Below, piece by piece: positions 33,620 to 41,225 of a stretch of 41,252 nt of DNA. This DNA is from Ruminococcus sp. AF46-10NS (lineage in GTDB: Bacteria > Bacillota > Clostridia > Lachnospirales > Lachnospiraceae). A program made the position numbers and the translations under genes. How positions within the stretch are numbered: the first letter of the stretch is position 1; the number at the start of each line of letters is the position of its first letter. Location: assembly GCF_003474435.1 (NCBI RefSeq), contig NZ_QRNF01000030.1:1-41252 (forward strand), given 5' to 3'. The notes beneath the pieces were generated by a model. The model was not told where the DNA came from. It saw only the letters and a program-made list of their open reading frames with translations, and did not search any database.

Positions 33620-34843
33620 TTATTCGCCTCTTCGGATGATATCAAACACCTCTGGTGTTTCAGTAAACTTCACATAGATTCTCTGCTGTGCATGCGGTGC
33701 ACTCTCCATGGATTCGCCTTCTTCATTGTAAATAGATTCTACCTGAACAGAAATATTTCTTCCGTCCGGCTTCATGATCTCAACAGTCTCTCCTACAGAA
33801 AATTTGTTTCGCTGAGTCAGTCTCGCAAGACCGCGCTCGTCGATCTCTTCTGCAAATCCAAGATATGTGTACTCTCTCACATAAGTATTGCTGTCATAGA
33901 TCTGAGTGTTCTCATCCGGTTTTCCATAGAAAAATCCGGTTGTGAACTGACGGTATGTGCAGTTTGATATCTGTTCCTGATACCATGGCATATTGGCATG
34001 ATATTTCTCCGGGCTTTCCAGACAGTCATCAATAGCCTTACGGTAAGTTCTAGCTACTGTTGCCACATAAAGAGCTGTTTTCATACGACCCTCGATCTTC
34101 AGACTGTCAATACCGCTTGTCAGAATATCTTCCATATGCTCTACCATACAGAGATCCTTGGAATTGAAAATAAAAGTACCTCTCTCATTCTCAAATACCG
34201 GCATGTATTCTCCGGGACGCTTCTCCTCAACAACAGAATATTTCCATCTGCACGGATGTGTACAGGCTCCCTGATTGGCATCTCTTCCTGCCATGAAATT
34301 GCTGAGCAGGCATCTTCCTGAATAGGAAATACACATCGCTCCATGGATAAATGTCTCGATCTCCATATCATCCGGAATGTGCGCACGGATCTCACGGATT
34401 TCCTCCAGGGAAAGCTCTCTGGCACTTACCACACGTTTCGCGCCAAGATTATACCAGAAACGGTATGTCTCATAGTTGGTATTGTTGGCTTGTGTACTGA
34501 TGTGGCGTTCGATCTCCGGGCAGATTTCTTTTGCATACATAAAGATTCCCGGATCTGCAATGATCAGGGCGTCAGGACCGATTTCTTTCAGCTCCTGAAG
34601 ATATTCCCTTACTCCCTCAAGATCTCTGTTATGAGCCAGGATATTCACTGTCACATAAACTTTTACACCATGATCATGTGCAAATTTGATTCCCTCACAC
34701 ATATCTTCTTTTGAAAAATTCTTAGCCTTTGCACGGAGTCCAAAAGCTTCTCCGCCTATATAAACGGCATCTGCACCATATATGACGGCAACCTTCAAAA
34801 CTTCAAGGCTGCTCGCCGGAACCAAAAGTTCTGGTCGTTTCAT
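33620..34843 (-). CDS. trhP: Peptidase U32-family tRNA hydroxylation protein
   Basis: 407 residues of the U32 family. The signature ETFIHGAMCISYSGRCLLSNFMAGRDANQGAC with its cysteine cluster (Cys in GAMC, GRC, GAC, HPC; an Fe-S site in characterised members) is complete, preceded by LVPASSLEVLKVAVIYGADAVYIGG. Bacterial TrhP proteins convert wobble uridine 34 of several tRNAs to 5-hydroxyuridine from a prephenate-derived source. Bacillus has two copies (YrrN, YrrO); this window has one, of the longer YrrO-like size. The ATGA overlap with the trmR-type gene upstream, whose product would methylate the same ho5U, strongly supports this role over proteolysis. Confidence 0.9.
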   Translation of the reverse strand: MKRPELLVPASSLEVLKVAVIYGADAVYIGGEAFGLRAKAKNFSKEDMCEGIKFAHDHGVKVYVTVNILAHNRDLEGVREYLQELKEIGPDALIIADPGIFMYAKEICPEIERHISTQANNTNYETYRFWYNLGAKRVVSARELSLEEIREIRAHIPDDMEIETFIHGAMCISYSGRCLLSNFMAGRDANQGACTHPCRWKYSVVEEKRPGEYMPVFENERGTFIFNSKDLCMVEHMEDILTSGIDSLKIEGRMKTALYVATVARTYRKAIDDCLESPEKYHANMPWYQEQISNCTYRQFTTGFFYGKPDENTQIYDSNTYVREYTYLGFAEEIDERGLARLTQRNKFSVGETVEIMKPDGRNISVQVESIYNEEGESMESAPHAQQRIYVKFTETPEVFDIIRRGE

Positions 34844-35496
34844 AAAACCTGCTCTCCTGTTTTTACACTTACAGCAGCTCCATCTCCCAGCGGAAGTACC
34901 GAAGTACGAAGTATCGGGCTGTGAGTCAGCTGCCAGAGATATTCTCTCATTCTCTTATAAATTGTCCGGTTGCGCCGTTCCACAAGATAATGGGATTCAA
35001 TAATATCTCCCTCCTGCAGCACGTTGTCTGACACCAGCACACTTCCCTCTTTCATCAGCCGCAGCACATCCGGAAGCCAGTTGATATACTGTCCTTTGGC
35101 TGCATCCATGAATACCATGTCAAAAGTTCCGGTAAGTTCTTTCAGGATCTCACCGGCGTCTCCTTCGAGAAGCGTGATCTGGGATTCTCTTCCTGCACGT
35201 CTGAAATTCTCTTTCGCAACAGGAATTCTCTTTGCATAATTCTCTATGGTGGTGATCTTCAGATCATCCGGTCCATATTCACACATAAGAAGTGTGGAGA
35301 AGCCTACGGCAGTCCCCACCTCCAGAATTCGCTTCGGCTGTTTCACAGCCAGAAGCATCCTCATAAAGCTCTGCATATCCCTCCGGATGATCGGCACCCT
35401 GTTCGCAAGTGCCTGTGCTTCCAACTCCTGCAGAAAAGGAGTATTTCCCATATCAAGTGAATTGATATAGGTTTTCATACGTTCTTCTACAATCAC
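34840..35496 (-). CDS. trmR: tRNA 5-hydroxyuridine O-methyltransferase
   Basis: 218 residues of the class I SAM-dependent O-methyltransferase family (COMT-like). SAM motif ILEVGTAVGFST, TTIENYAKRIPVAKENFRRAG, metal-binding FMDAAKGQYINW and VSDNVL are clear. By gene order it is the counterpart of Bacillus YrrM/TrmR, which methylates ho5U34 to mo5U in tRNAs. The start is GTG, overlapping the stop of the MltG-like gene (GTGA), with GGAAGGA upstream; the ATG 18 nt later lacks a ribosome site. It is coupled to trhP by ATGA. Confidence 0.9.
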   Translation of the reverse strand: MIVEERMKTYINSLDMGNTPFLQELEAQALANRVPIIRRDMQSFMRMLLAVKQPKRILEVGTAVGFSTLLMCEYGPDDLKITTIENYAKRIPVAKENFRRAGRESQITLLEGDAGEILKELTGTFDMVFMDAAKGQYINWLPDVLRLMKEGSVLVSDNVLQEGDIIESHYLVERRNRTIYKRMREYLWQLTHSPILRTSVLPLGDGAAVSVKTGEQVL

Positions 35497-35896
35497 TGGC
35501 TGTTCGATCCTTCCCCATTATCTTCTCCCGACAGCACGGCCAGTATCCTGGTCGGTGTGTAGGCTGTACTTAAAAGGTATGTACCTGCCTTGATCTTTCC
35601 GTGGTATGCGGACATTCTCTCCTGCACTGCAAAAGCAAGAGCATTCTTCACAAGACCTTTCTGCTCCAGTGTTCTGCCAACATCATATGCAGATGAACCT
35701 TCCTTGACGACCACAGTTACCTGCTGACCTTCACCAGGCTCATGGCCTGCTGGTTAAACACATCATATCCAAACTGATATGTTGATTTTCCAATCCAGAT
35801 CAGAAATACAATGATGCAGATATACAGGGCAATCTTAAATACCCCGCCGGCCAGAAAAACTCCGGCCCTGCCTACCTTGTCTCTTGTGTCTGCCAT
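35493..35896 (-). CDS. Short MltG/YceG-like membrane protein, frame broken by one missing base
   Basis: About 134 residues when bridged. One transmembrane helix (GGVFKIALYICIIVFLIWIG, ~17-36) is followed by the LysM-like start of YceG/MltG (VTVVVKEGSSAYDVGRTLEQKGLVKNALAF...GKIKAGTYLLSTAYTPTRILAVLSG). The catalytic lytic transglycosylase domain that follows in full MltG (~350 aa) is absent. As given, the first frame ends VKVSR and the second begins upstream of VVVKEGSS. One added C at about 35737-35738 restores the join MSPGEGQQ. The position matches yrrL (mltG) before yrrM in Bacillus. AGGAGG precedes the ATG at 35896. Confidence 0.75.
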
Positions 35897-35910
35897 AGTC
35901 TTTCTTCCTC

Positions 35911-36249
35911 CTATAGATCAGGAATCTGTATGTCTATCCCGGCCACCAGAGTTCTGCATATTCTCTGCATCAGTCTGCACAGTGCAAGCTCAGCATCAAG
36001 ATAGGCATTTACCTTCAGGTTCTGTCTCAGACTTGCAGACTCCAGATTGAGCTGTTCCGATACATGAAACAGCTCATCCTGGCTTGCCTGGCTCTGAAGT
36101 CTGAAATTATCTCCCCGGAATCTCATCACCCTGGCTTTCAGCTCAGGATCCTTGTCAAGCTCAGCCGCCTGTTTCTGATATTCCTGGTATTCACTGCTTC
36201 TGTGCACAGCATCGAGAAGCTTCTCAATGTCCATGCTGATCTCATCCAT
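35911..36249 (-). CDS. YlbF/YmcA-family protein (DUF964)
   Basis: 112 residues, all helical, with the Com_YlbF pattern: LLDAVHRSSEYQEYQKQAAELDKDPELKARVMRFR, then a second helical hairpin. In Bacillus, YlbF with YmcA and YaaT forms the Y-complex that steers RNase Y and influences competence and sporulation. This gene begins 4 nt after the stop of the RNase J gene, and its ribosome site (GGAGG) lies inside the last RNase J codons. Co-expression with an mRNA-decay enzyme agrees with an RNA-turnover role, though which partner it binds is unknown. Confidence 0.85.
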   Translation of the reverse strand: MDEISMDIEKLLDAVHRSSEYQEYQKQAAELDKDPELKARVMRFRGDNFRLQSQASQDELFHVSEQLNLESASLRQNLKVNAYLDAELALCRLMQRICRTLVAGIDIQIPDL

Positions 36250-36253
36250 GTTC

Positions 36254-38185
36254 TTATGCCTCCATGATGATTGGCAGGATCATCGGACTTCTCTTGGTAC
36301 GTTTCCACAGATACTCACCAAGTGCATCTTTTACTTCTGTCTTGATCTTGCCCCAGTCTGTAATGTTGTTCTCCAGGCAGGAATCCAGTGCGGTCTCCAC
36401 AACCTGTTTTGCATGCTCCATAAGATCCTCAGATTCTCTTACATACACAAAACCTCTGGAAACAATATCCGGACCTGCAAGGACTACATTGCTGTGACGC
36501 TCCAATGTCATAACTACGATCATAATTCCGTCCTCAGACAGATGCTGACGGTCACGAAGTACGATATTTCCGACATCACCAACCCCAAGTCCGTCTACAA
36601 AGATCGCTCCTGTGTGAACGCTTCCTGTTACCTTGGCATCCTGTCCGTCCAGTTCCAGTACGTTACCGGATGCAAGGATAAAGATATTCTCCTTCGGGAT
36701 TCCAAGATCCTCCACAATGTGCTTCTGTGCTGTCAGATGACGGTACTCACCATGGATTGGGATCGCATATTTCGGTTTTACAAGAGAGTAGATCAGCTTG
36801 ATTTCTTCCTGGCAAGCATGTCCGGAAACGTGGACATCCTGAAAAATAACCTTGGCTCCTTTCATGGACAGCTCATTGATGACTTTGGAAACGGCTTTCT
36901 CATTTCCCGGAATCGGGTTGGAGCTGAAAATAATGGTATCGTTAGGCTTGATGGTAATCTTTTTATGGATGTTGGCTGCCATACGTGAAAGTGCTGCCAT
37001 AGACTCACCCTGGCTTCCTGTTGTGATCAGGACAACCTTATCATCCGGATAATTCTTCACCTGGTCGATCTCGATCAGTGTATTCTCCGGGATCTGCAGA
37101 TAGCCAAGCTCAGATGCTACGGAAATAACATTAACCATACTCCGGCCTTCTACTGCGACTTTTCTTCCGAAACGGTATGCAGTGTTGATAATCTGCTGTA
37201 CACGGTCTACGTTGGAAGCAAAAGTTGCAATGATGATCCTTGATGTACGATATTCGTTAAACAAATTATCAAATACATGCCCTACTGTACGCTCGGACAT
37301 GGTAAATCCCGGTCTCTCTGCATTAGTGCTCTCACACATCAGTGCAAGGACGCCTTTTTTACCGATCTCAGCAAAACGCTGCAGGTCAATGGCATCTCCG
37401 AATACCGGTGTATAGTCTACCTTAAAGTCTCCTGTGTGTACCACGATACCTACCGGAGAGTAGATCGCAAGTGCAGATGCATCCTGGATACTGTGGTTGG
37501 TCTTAATGAACTCTACAGCAAAATCTCCAAGATTGATCACCTGTCCGTGCTTCACTTCCTTCATCTTCGTGGACCGCACAAGATTGTGTTCTTTCAATTT
37601 ATTGCGGATCAGTCCCAAAGTAAGCTTGGTTGCATAAATCGGAACATTAACCTCTTTCAGTACATACGGAAGTGCTCCGATATGATCCTCGTGTCCGTGA
37701 GTGATCACGAAGCCTTTGACTTTGGAAATATTCTCCTTTAAGTATGTCACGTCAGGAATGACAAGGTCAATTCCCAGCATATCATCTTCAGGGAAAGAAA
37801 GTCCGCAGTCTACAACTACAATGCTATCCTCATACTCAAAGGCAGTGATGTTCATTCCGATCTGTTCCAGACCGCCTAACGGTATGATCTTCAGTTTCGA
37901 GGATGATCTGCGGTTGTTCTTCTTTCCGGAAGGTCTGCCGCTGTTTCTTACCGGTCTCTGCATATTTCTGCTGTTATTCTTTACAGCTCCGGCTGCTGCT
38001 GTTTTCTTCACTGCTGGGCGGAAAGGTTTGTCCTGATGTGGCTTATTGTTATTATTCCCACTACGGTACTGTCTTGTCCTTGATCCAGCTTTTCTCTGTC
38101 TTGGTCCCTGTCTTCTGGAACCACCTGCGGAGTTAAAATTCCTGCCCTCCGCGTTTCTGTTGTCACCGTTGTTTTCGCTTTTCAA
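36254..38185 (-). CDS. rnj: Ribonuclease J with basic disordered N-terminal extension
   Basis: 643 residues from the proposed TTG start. The first ~95 residues are Asn/Arg/Lys/Gly-rich low complexity. The metallo-beta-lactamase/beta-CASP core follows: IIPLGGLEQIGMN, THGHEDHIGALPY (zinc ligands, about 163-168), VVHTGDFKVD, CESTNAERPG, TTGSQGE, HVSGHA, PIHGEYRHL, then a C-terminal domain. It acts as 5'-3' exo- and endoribonuclease in mRNA decay and rRNA maturation. The TTG at 38185 has GGAGGAG 6 nt upstream and overlaps the DUF1292 stop (TTGA); an ATG at 38200 would add five residues but lacks a ribosome site. The extension probably binds RNA or partners. Confidence 0.93.
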   Translation of the reverse strand: MKSENNGDNRNAEGRNFNSAGGSRRQGPRQRKAGSRTRQYRSGNNNNKPHQDKPFRPAVKKTAAAGAVKNNSRNMQRPVRNSGRPSGKKNNRRSSSKLKIIPLGGLEQIGMNITAFEYEDSIVVVDCGLSFPEDDMLGIDLVIPDVTYLKENISKVKGFVITHGHEDHIGALPYVLKEVNVPIYATKLTLGLIRNKLKEHNLVRSTKMKEVKHGQVINLGDFAVEFIKTNHSIQDASALAIYSPVGIVVHTGDFKVDYTPVFGDAIDLQRFAEIGKKGVLALMCESTNAERPGFTMSERTVGHVFDNLFNEYRTSRIIIATFASNVDRVQQIINTAYRFGRKVAVEGRSMVNVISVASELGYLQIPENTLIEIDQVKNYPDDKVVLITTGSQGESMAALSRMAANIHKKITIKPNDTIIFSSNPIPGNEKAVSKVINELSMKGAKVIFQDVHVSGHACQEEIKLIYSLVKPKYAIPIHGEYRHLTAQKHIVEDLGIPKENIFILASGNVLELDGQDAKVTGSVHTGAIFVDGLGVGDVGNIVLRDRQHLSEDGIMIVVMTLERHSNVVLAGPDIVSRGFVYVRESEDLMEHAKQVVETALDSCLENNITDWGKIKTEVKDALGEYLWKRTKRSPMILPIIMEA

Positions 38186-38451
38186 AAATCGCTCCTCCAT
38201 TCAAAATTCACATCATCCAGCATCTGCTGAAAAACTGCGTATACAGCCTGAAGCTCATCTTCATCCTCGACCATCTCATAACAAGCTTCAGTGCTTCCCG
38301 GAGCTGAAATGTCTTTTAAAATATATGCGTCTGCTTCCTCATCCTGTGAATCGGACACCAAAAGATAAGTCACACCCGCAATGTTGGTCTGCTCCTCTAC
38401 GTAAAACTCAGCAGCTGTGCCGTCGTCTGACTGAAATACTATTTTTTCCAT
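38182..38451 (-). CDS. DUF1292 protein (YrzB-like)
   Basis: 89 residues, acidic. Recognised by IVFQSDDGTAAEFYVEEQTNIAGVTYLLVSD...AYILKDIS and by its place after ruvX, as yrzB follows yrrK in Bacillus. The function is unknown. The start at 38451 has AAGGA 10 nt upstream; a 17-residue longer frame (to 38502) has no ribosome site. Its last codons contain the ribosome site for RNase J. Confidence 0.87.
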   Translation of the reverse strand: MEKIVFQSDDGTAAEFYVEEQTNIAGVTYLLVSDSQDEEADAYILKDISAPGSTEACYEMVEDEDELQAVYAVFQQMLDDVNFEWRSDF

Positions 38452-38520
38452 ATTTAATTCTTCCTTATCCGTTCTTGTCAGGCGGATATTTACGATCCGC
38501 ATTCCTGTTGTATTCGGGAT

Positions 38521-38976
38521 TTACACTTCTGAGTTATTCTGCTCCTGCTCTTTTCTGTGGGCAGCAGCATCCAGATATCCCTGTAAAATAAAAACTGCAG
38601 CTACCTGATCCAGATACTGTTTACGGTCTTCCTTATGCACGCCGGTCTCTTCCAGTGTACGGTCCGCTGCCATGGTAGTCAGTCTTTCATCCCACATAAT
38701 AACAGGCAGGCCTGTACGTTTCTCCAGCATTTCCCTGAATTCCAGAGATTTCTCAGCCCGCTCTCCTACGGTATTGTTCATATTCTTCGGGTATCCCAGA
38801 ACGATCTCTGTCACCTGATACTCCGAAATGATCTCTTCAATACGTGCCAACGTACGGCGCAGCTTGTTCTCCTGCTTACGCCATACCGTTTCCACGCCCT
38901 GTGCTGTCAGACCAAGTGGGTCGCTTACTGCAACACCTACTGTCTTCGAGCCGTAATCCAGTCCCAGTACTCTCAT
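38521..38976 (-). CDS. ruvX: RuvX/YqgF-family RNase H-like nuclease
   Basis: 151 residues, normal length. RNase H-like fold with [19 protein letters not shown] (first catalytic Asp), [14 protein letters not shown], and [10 protein letters not shown] (Glu) and the late Asp in [16 protein letters not shown]. The family is annotated as a Holliday-junction resolvase and, in E. coli, takes part in 16S pre-rRNA 5'-end maturation. It starts 4 nt after ireB. It equals yrrK in the conserved yrzL-yrrK-yrzB block. Confidence 0.94.
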   Translation of the reverse strand: MRVLGLDYGSKTVGVAVSDPLGLTAQGVETVWRKQENKLRRTLARIEEIISEYQVTEIVLGYPKNMNNTVGERAEKSLEFREMLEKRTGLPVIMWDERLTTMAADRTLEETGVHKEDRKQYLDQVAAVFILQGYLDAAAHRKEQEQNNSEV

Positions 38977-38980
38977 ATAA

Positions 38981-39253
38981 TTACCGTTCCCAGGATTTAT
39001 TCTTAATATACTCGGTAAGAAGTTCCTCTACCAGCTCATCACGCTCCACCTTCATGATCATGCTTCTCGCACCCTTATGGCTTGTGATGTAGGTCGGGTC
39101 TCCGGACATAATATATCCTACAATCTGATTTACCGGATTATATCCCTTCTCATCCATTGCATTGTATACCAGATCCAGGACTTCTTTTACCTGAAGCTCC
39201 TGATCCGGTTTTGTTCTGAAATACTGTGTATTTCCCAGATTATTCTCTGCCAT
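38981..39253 (-). CDS. ireB: IreB-family regulatory phosphoprotein (DUF965/YrzL)
   Basis: 90 residues. Conserved [41 protein letters not shown] plus [13 protein letters not shown]. In Enterococcus IreB is phosphorylated on N-terminal threonines by the PASTA kinase IreK and affects cell-wall stress resistance. Here candidate Thr residues are Thr9 and Thr15 ([10 protein letters not shown]). It is the first gene of the long operon down to trhP, with its promoter at 39287-39315. Confidence 0.93.
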   Translation of the reverse strand: MAENNLGNTQYFRTKPDQELQVKEVLDLVYNAMDEKGYNPVNQIVGYIMSGDPTYITSHKGARSMIMKVERDELVEELLTEYIKNKSWER

Positions 39254-39286
39254 TGTCTCTCACGTCCTTAAAATATATTCTTATTT

Positions 39287-39315
39287 ATTTTAATATAAAT
39301 TTACATAAATTACAA
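39287..39315 (-). promoter_or_regulatory. Promoter of the ireB-ruvX-...-trhP operon
   Basis: Minus strand: -35 TTGTAA (39310-39315), 17-bp spacer, -10 TAAAAT (39287-39292), in a very A/T-rich gap 28 nt beyond the mtaB stop. Confidence 0.65.
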
Positions 39316-39342
39316 TCTTAAATTTAAGCGAGATCTCATTCT

Positions 39343-40671
39343 CTACTCCACGACTTCGCCTGTCATAATGTGATCTTCCAGAAAACTTTCTACTTTTACT
39401 TTTACGATATCATTCACACCGTAATTTTCAGATTTCTTCACAGCTGTCCTGATATATTCCCGGCTGTGTCCCAGATACCAGGTCTGACCGCCTTTTTCGT
39501 ACTCTTCCTCTATAAGAACTTCCAGCTCTTTTCCAAGCATGGACTTCTCATAATCACTTGCATGGCGATGATGCATGGCGATCATTTTTTCACTGCGGAA
39601 GGCTTTCTCAGCCTCTGTCAGCTGTCCATCCATAGCAGCAGCCTTCGTTCCCTGTCGTCTGGAATACTTGAAGATGTGGGTCTCATAGAAACGGATACTG
39701 TCCACAAAATCATAGGACTTCTGAAATTCCTCTTCTGATTCCTTCGGAAAACCTACGATCACATCTGTAGTCAATGCCGGATTTCCATAAACTTCCCTTA
39801 AAAGCTCACAGCGTTCTCTGTATTCGCCACTTCTATATCTGCGGTTCATTCTCTCAAGGGTTTCATCGCATCCACTCTGGAGGGAAAGATGAAAATGCGG
39901 GCAGACCTTCGGAAGTGCAGCAATCCCTTCTGCAAATTCTCTGGTAACAATTCCAGGCTCCAGGGAACCAAGACGGATTCTTTTGATTCCTTCAATCTCA
40001 TGAACTGCACGGATCAGAGAAAGCAGCGTCTCTTTCTTCTCCTCCGGGAAATCCACTCCATAGGAGCTTAAATGGATTCCTGTAAGAACTACCTCCTTAT
40101 ATCCTTTCTTTGCAAGTGCACGGACTTCTTTCAGTACACTTTCAATATTACGGCTCCTCACACGGCCTCTTGCATACGGGATGATGCAGTAGGTACAAAA
40201 CTGATTACATCCGTCCTGAACCTTTATATATGCTCTTACATGCTCCGCTGTATGATCGATAGAAAGATCTTCGTATTCTTTTGTCTGATTGATCTTGATC
40301 ACGTGAGAGCCGTGGCCCGGTTTGTTCTCAGTATATTCTGCCAGTGCATCCACGATATTTCCCTTTTGGTTGTTGCCAAGCACAAGGTCGATCGCCTCGT
40401 CTTTTTCCAGCTTTTCTCCGCCTGTCTGCACATAACAGCCTGTTGCCACAACAATTGCATCCGGGTTCATTTTTTTTGCCTTGTGAAGCATCTGTCTTGA
40501 TTTTCTGTCTGCAATATTAGTGACAGTACAGGTATTGATCACATAAATGTCTGCTCCTGGCTCAAAAGGCACGATTTCATATCCGGCCTCCTCCAGAAGC
40601 TGCTGCATAGCCTCAATTTCATAGGCATTTACTTTGCAGCCCAGATTGTGTAATGCAACTTTATTTCCCAT
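39343..40671 (-). CDS. mtaB: tRNA t6A37 methylthiotransferase MtaB
   Basis: 442 residues. N-terminal methylthiotransferase domain with three cluster cysteines (Cys12 in NLGCKVN, Cys48 in NTCTVTN, Cys79 in ATGCYVQ), radical-SAM motif CNQFCTYC (155-162) and a C-terminal TRAM-like beta domain. The NLGCKVN wording separates MtaB from MiaB and RimO. It converts t6A at position 37 of ANN-decoding tRNAs to ms2t6A. AGAGGG lies 5 nt before the ATG. No clear -35/-10 pair was found; TAAAAT occurs about 25 nt before the start. Confidence 0.95.
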   Translation of the reverse strand: MGNKVALHNLGCKVNAYEIEAMQQLLEEAGYEIVPFEPGADIYVINTCTVTNIADRKSRQMLHKAKKMNPDAIVVATGCYVQTGGEKLEKDEAIDLVLGNNQKGNIVDALAEYTENKPGHGSHVIKINQTKEYEDLSIDHTAEHVRAYIKVQDGCNQFCTYCIIPYARGRVRSRNIESVLKEVRALAKKGYKEVVLTGIHLSSYGVDFPEEKKETLLSLIRAVHEIEGIKRIRLGSLEPGIVTREFAEGIAALPKVCPHFHLSLQSGCDETLERMNRRYRSGEYRERCELLREVYGNPALTTDVIVGFPKESEEEFQKSYDFVDSIRFYETHIFKYSRRQGTKAAAMDGQLTEAEKAFRSEKMIAMHHRHASDYEKSMLGKELEVLIEEEYEKGGQTWYLGHSREYIRTAVKKSENYGVNDIVKVKVESFLEDHIMTGEVVE

Positions 40672-40731
40672 ATTCCCTCTCTTTTTTTACATTTTAACTA
40701 ATTATTGAAACAATTTTTATCTCTTTTCACC

Positions 40732-40760
40732 TTGACTTTTTGGTAGTCGGCAGGTAAGAT
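40732..40760 (+). promoter_or_regulatory. Promoter of the HPr-like gene
   Basis: -35 TTGACT (40732-40737), 17-bp spacer, -10 TAAGAT (40755-40760), about 43 nt before the ATG. No catabolite-responsive element is evident. Confidence 0.65.
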
Positions 40761-40802
40761 GAAAGCTGTAAATACAAAAATCTATCAAGGGAGGTTATTA
40801 TA

Positions 40803-41039
40803 ATGAAAACAGCTAAAATCTCACTGAACTCCATCGATAAGGTGAAGGCATTCGTAAACGAGATCAGCAAATTCGACTGCGACTTTGATTTAGTATCCGG
40901 AAGATATGTGATCGATGCAAAATCCATCATGGGTATCTTCAGCCTGGATCTCTCCAAGCCAATCGACCTCAACATCCACGCAGACGGCGCTGCTCTGGAT
41001 AACGTAATGCAGATTATTTCCAAATATACAATCGAGTAA
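40803..41039 (+). CDS. HPr-like protein lacking the PTS His site (Crh-like)
   Basis: 78 residues. It aligns with HPr/Crh over its length, especially AKSIMGIFSLDLSKPIDLNIHADG, which matches the HPr regulatory-serine segment KSIMGVMSLG; the regulatory Ser is Ser41. The GLHARPA loop with the PEP-dependent phosphohistidine is replaced by SIDKVKAFV, three residues shorter, with no His or paired Arg. It therefore should not carry phosphate for sugar transport but might act through seryl-phosphorylation like Bacillus Crh, a CcpA co-effector. That role is inference. GGGAGG precedes the ATG, and a strong terminator follows. Confidence 0.88.
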   Translation: MKTAKISLNSIDKVKAFVNEISKFDCDFDLVSGRYVIDAKSIMGIFSLDLSKPIDLNIHADGAALDNVMQIISKYTIE

Positions 41040-41057
41040 TATATGGTGTATATTTGA

Positions 41058-41092
41058 GAGGAACTGTAGTTGAATGCAGTTCCTCTTTTTTT
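41058..41092 (+). terminator. Terminator of the HPr-like gene
   Basis: GAGGAACTG (41058-41066) pairs with CAGTTCCTC (41077-41085), followed by T7. It is a textbook intrinsic terminator 19 nt after the stop codon. Confidence 0.92.
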
Positions 41093-41195
41093 ATTTCATC
41101 TGCCACTCAAATATCTCTTCACTCTTTACAGGTCAATCGGATATTCGCAATCCGCTTTCGCTACTTGCTCATAACCGAATAACTGCTCCGCAGTT

Positions 41196-41225
41196 TATCA
41201 GGAGGGGCTTGTACCCCTCCTGATA
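41196..41225. repeat. Perfect 12-bp inverted repeat near the window end
   Basis: TATCAGGAGGGG (41196-41207) and CCCCTCCTGATA (41214-41225) are perfect complements around a 6-nt loop. No T run follows on the plus strand; on the minus strand the next bases are AACTGC. 41093-41252 contains no gene that I can recognise. Confidence 0.6.

Noticed and set aside
33620..34843. U32 gene as a collagenase-like protease
   Set aside because: The operon partner is a TrmR-type methyltransferase and the Cys-rich tRNA-hydroxylase signature is complete. tRNA modification explains both better.
36227..36988. Plus-strand 253-residue open frame opposite rnj
   Set aside because: Shadow of RNase J codons; no ribosome site and no recognisable domain.
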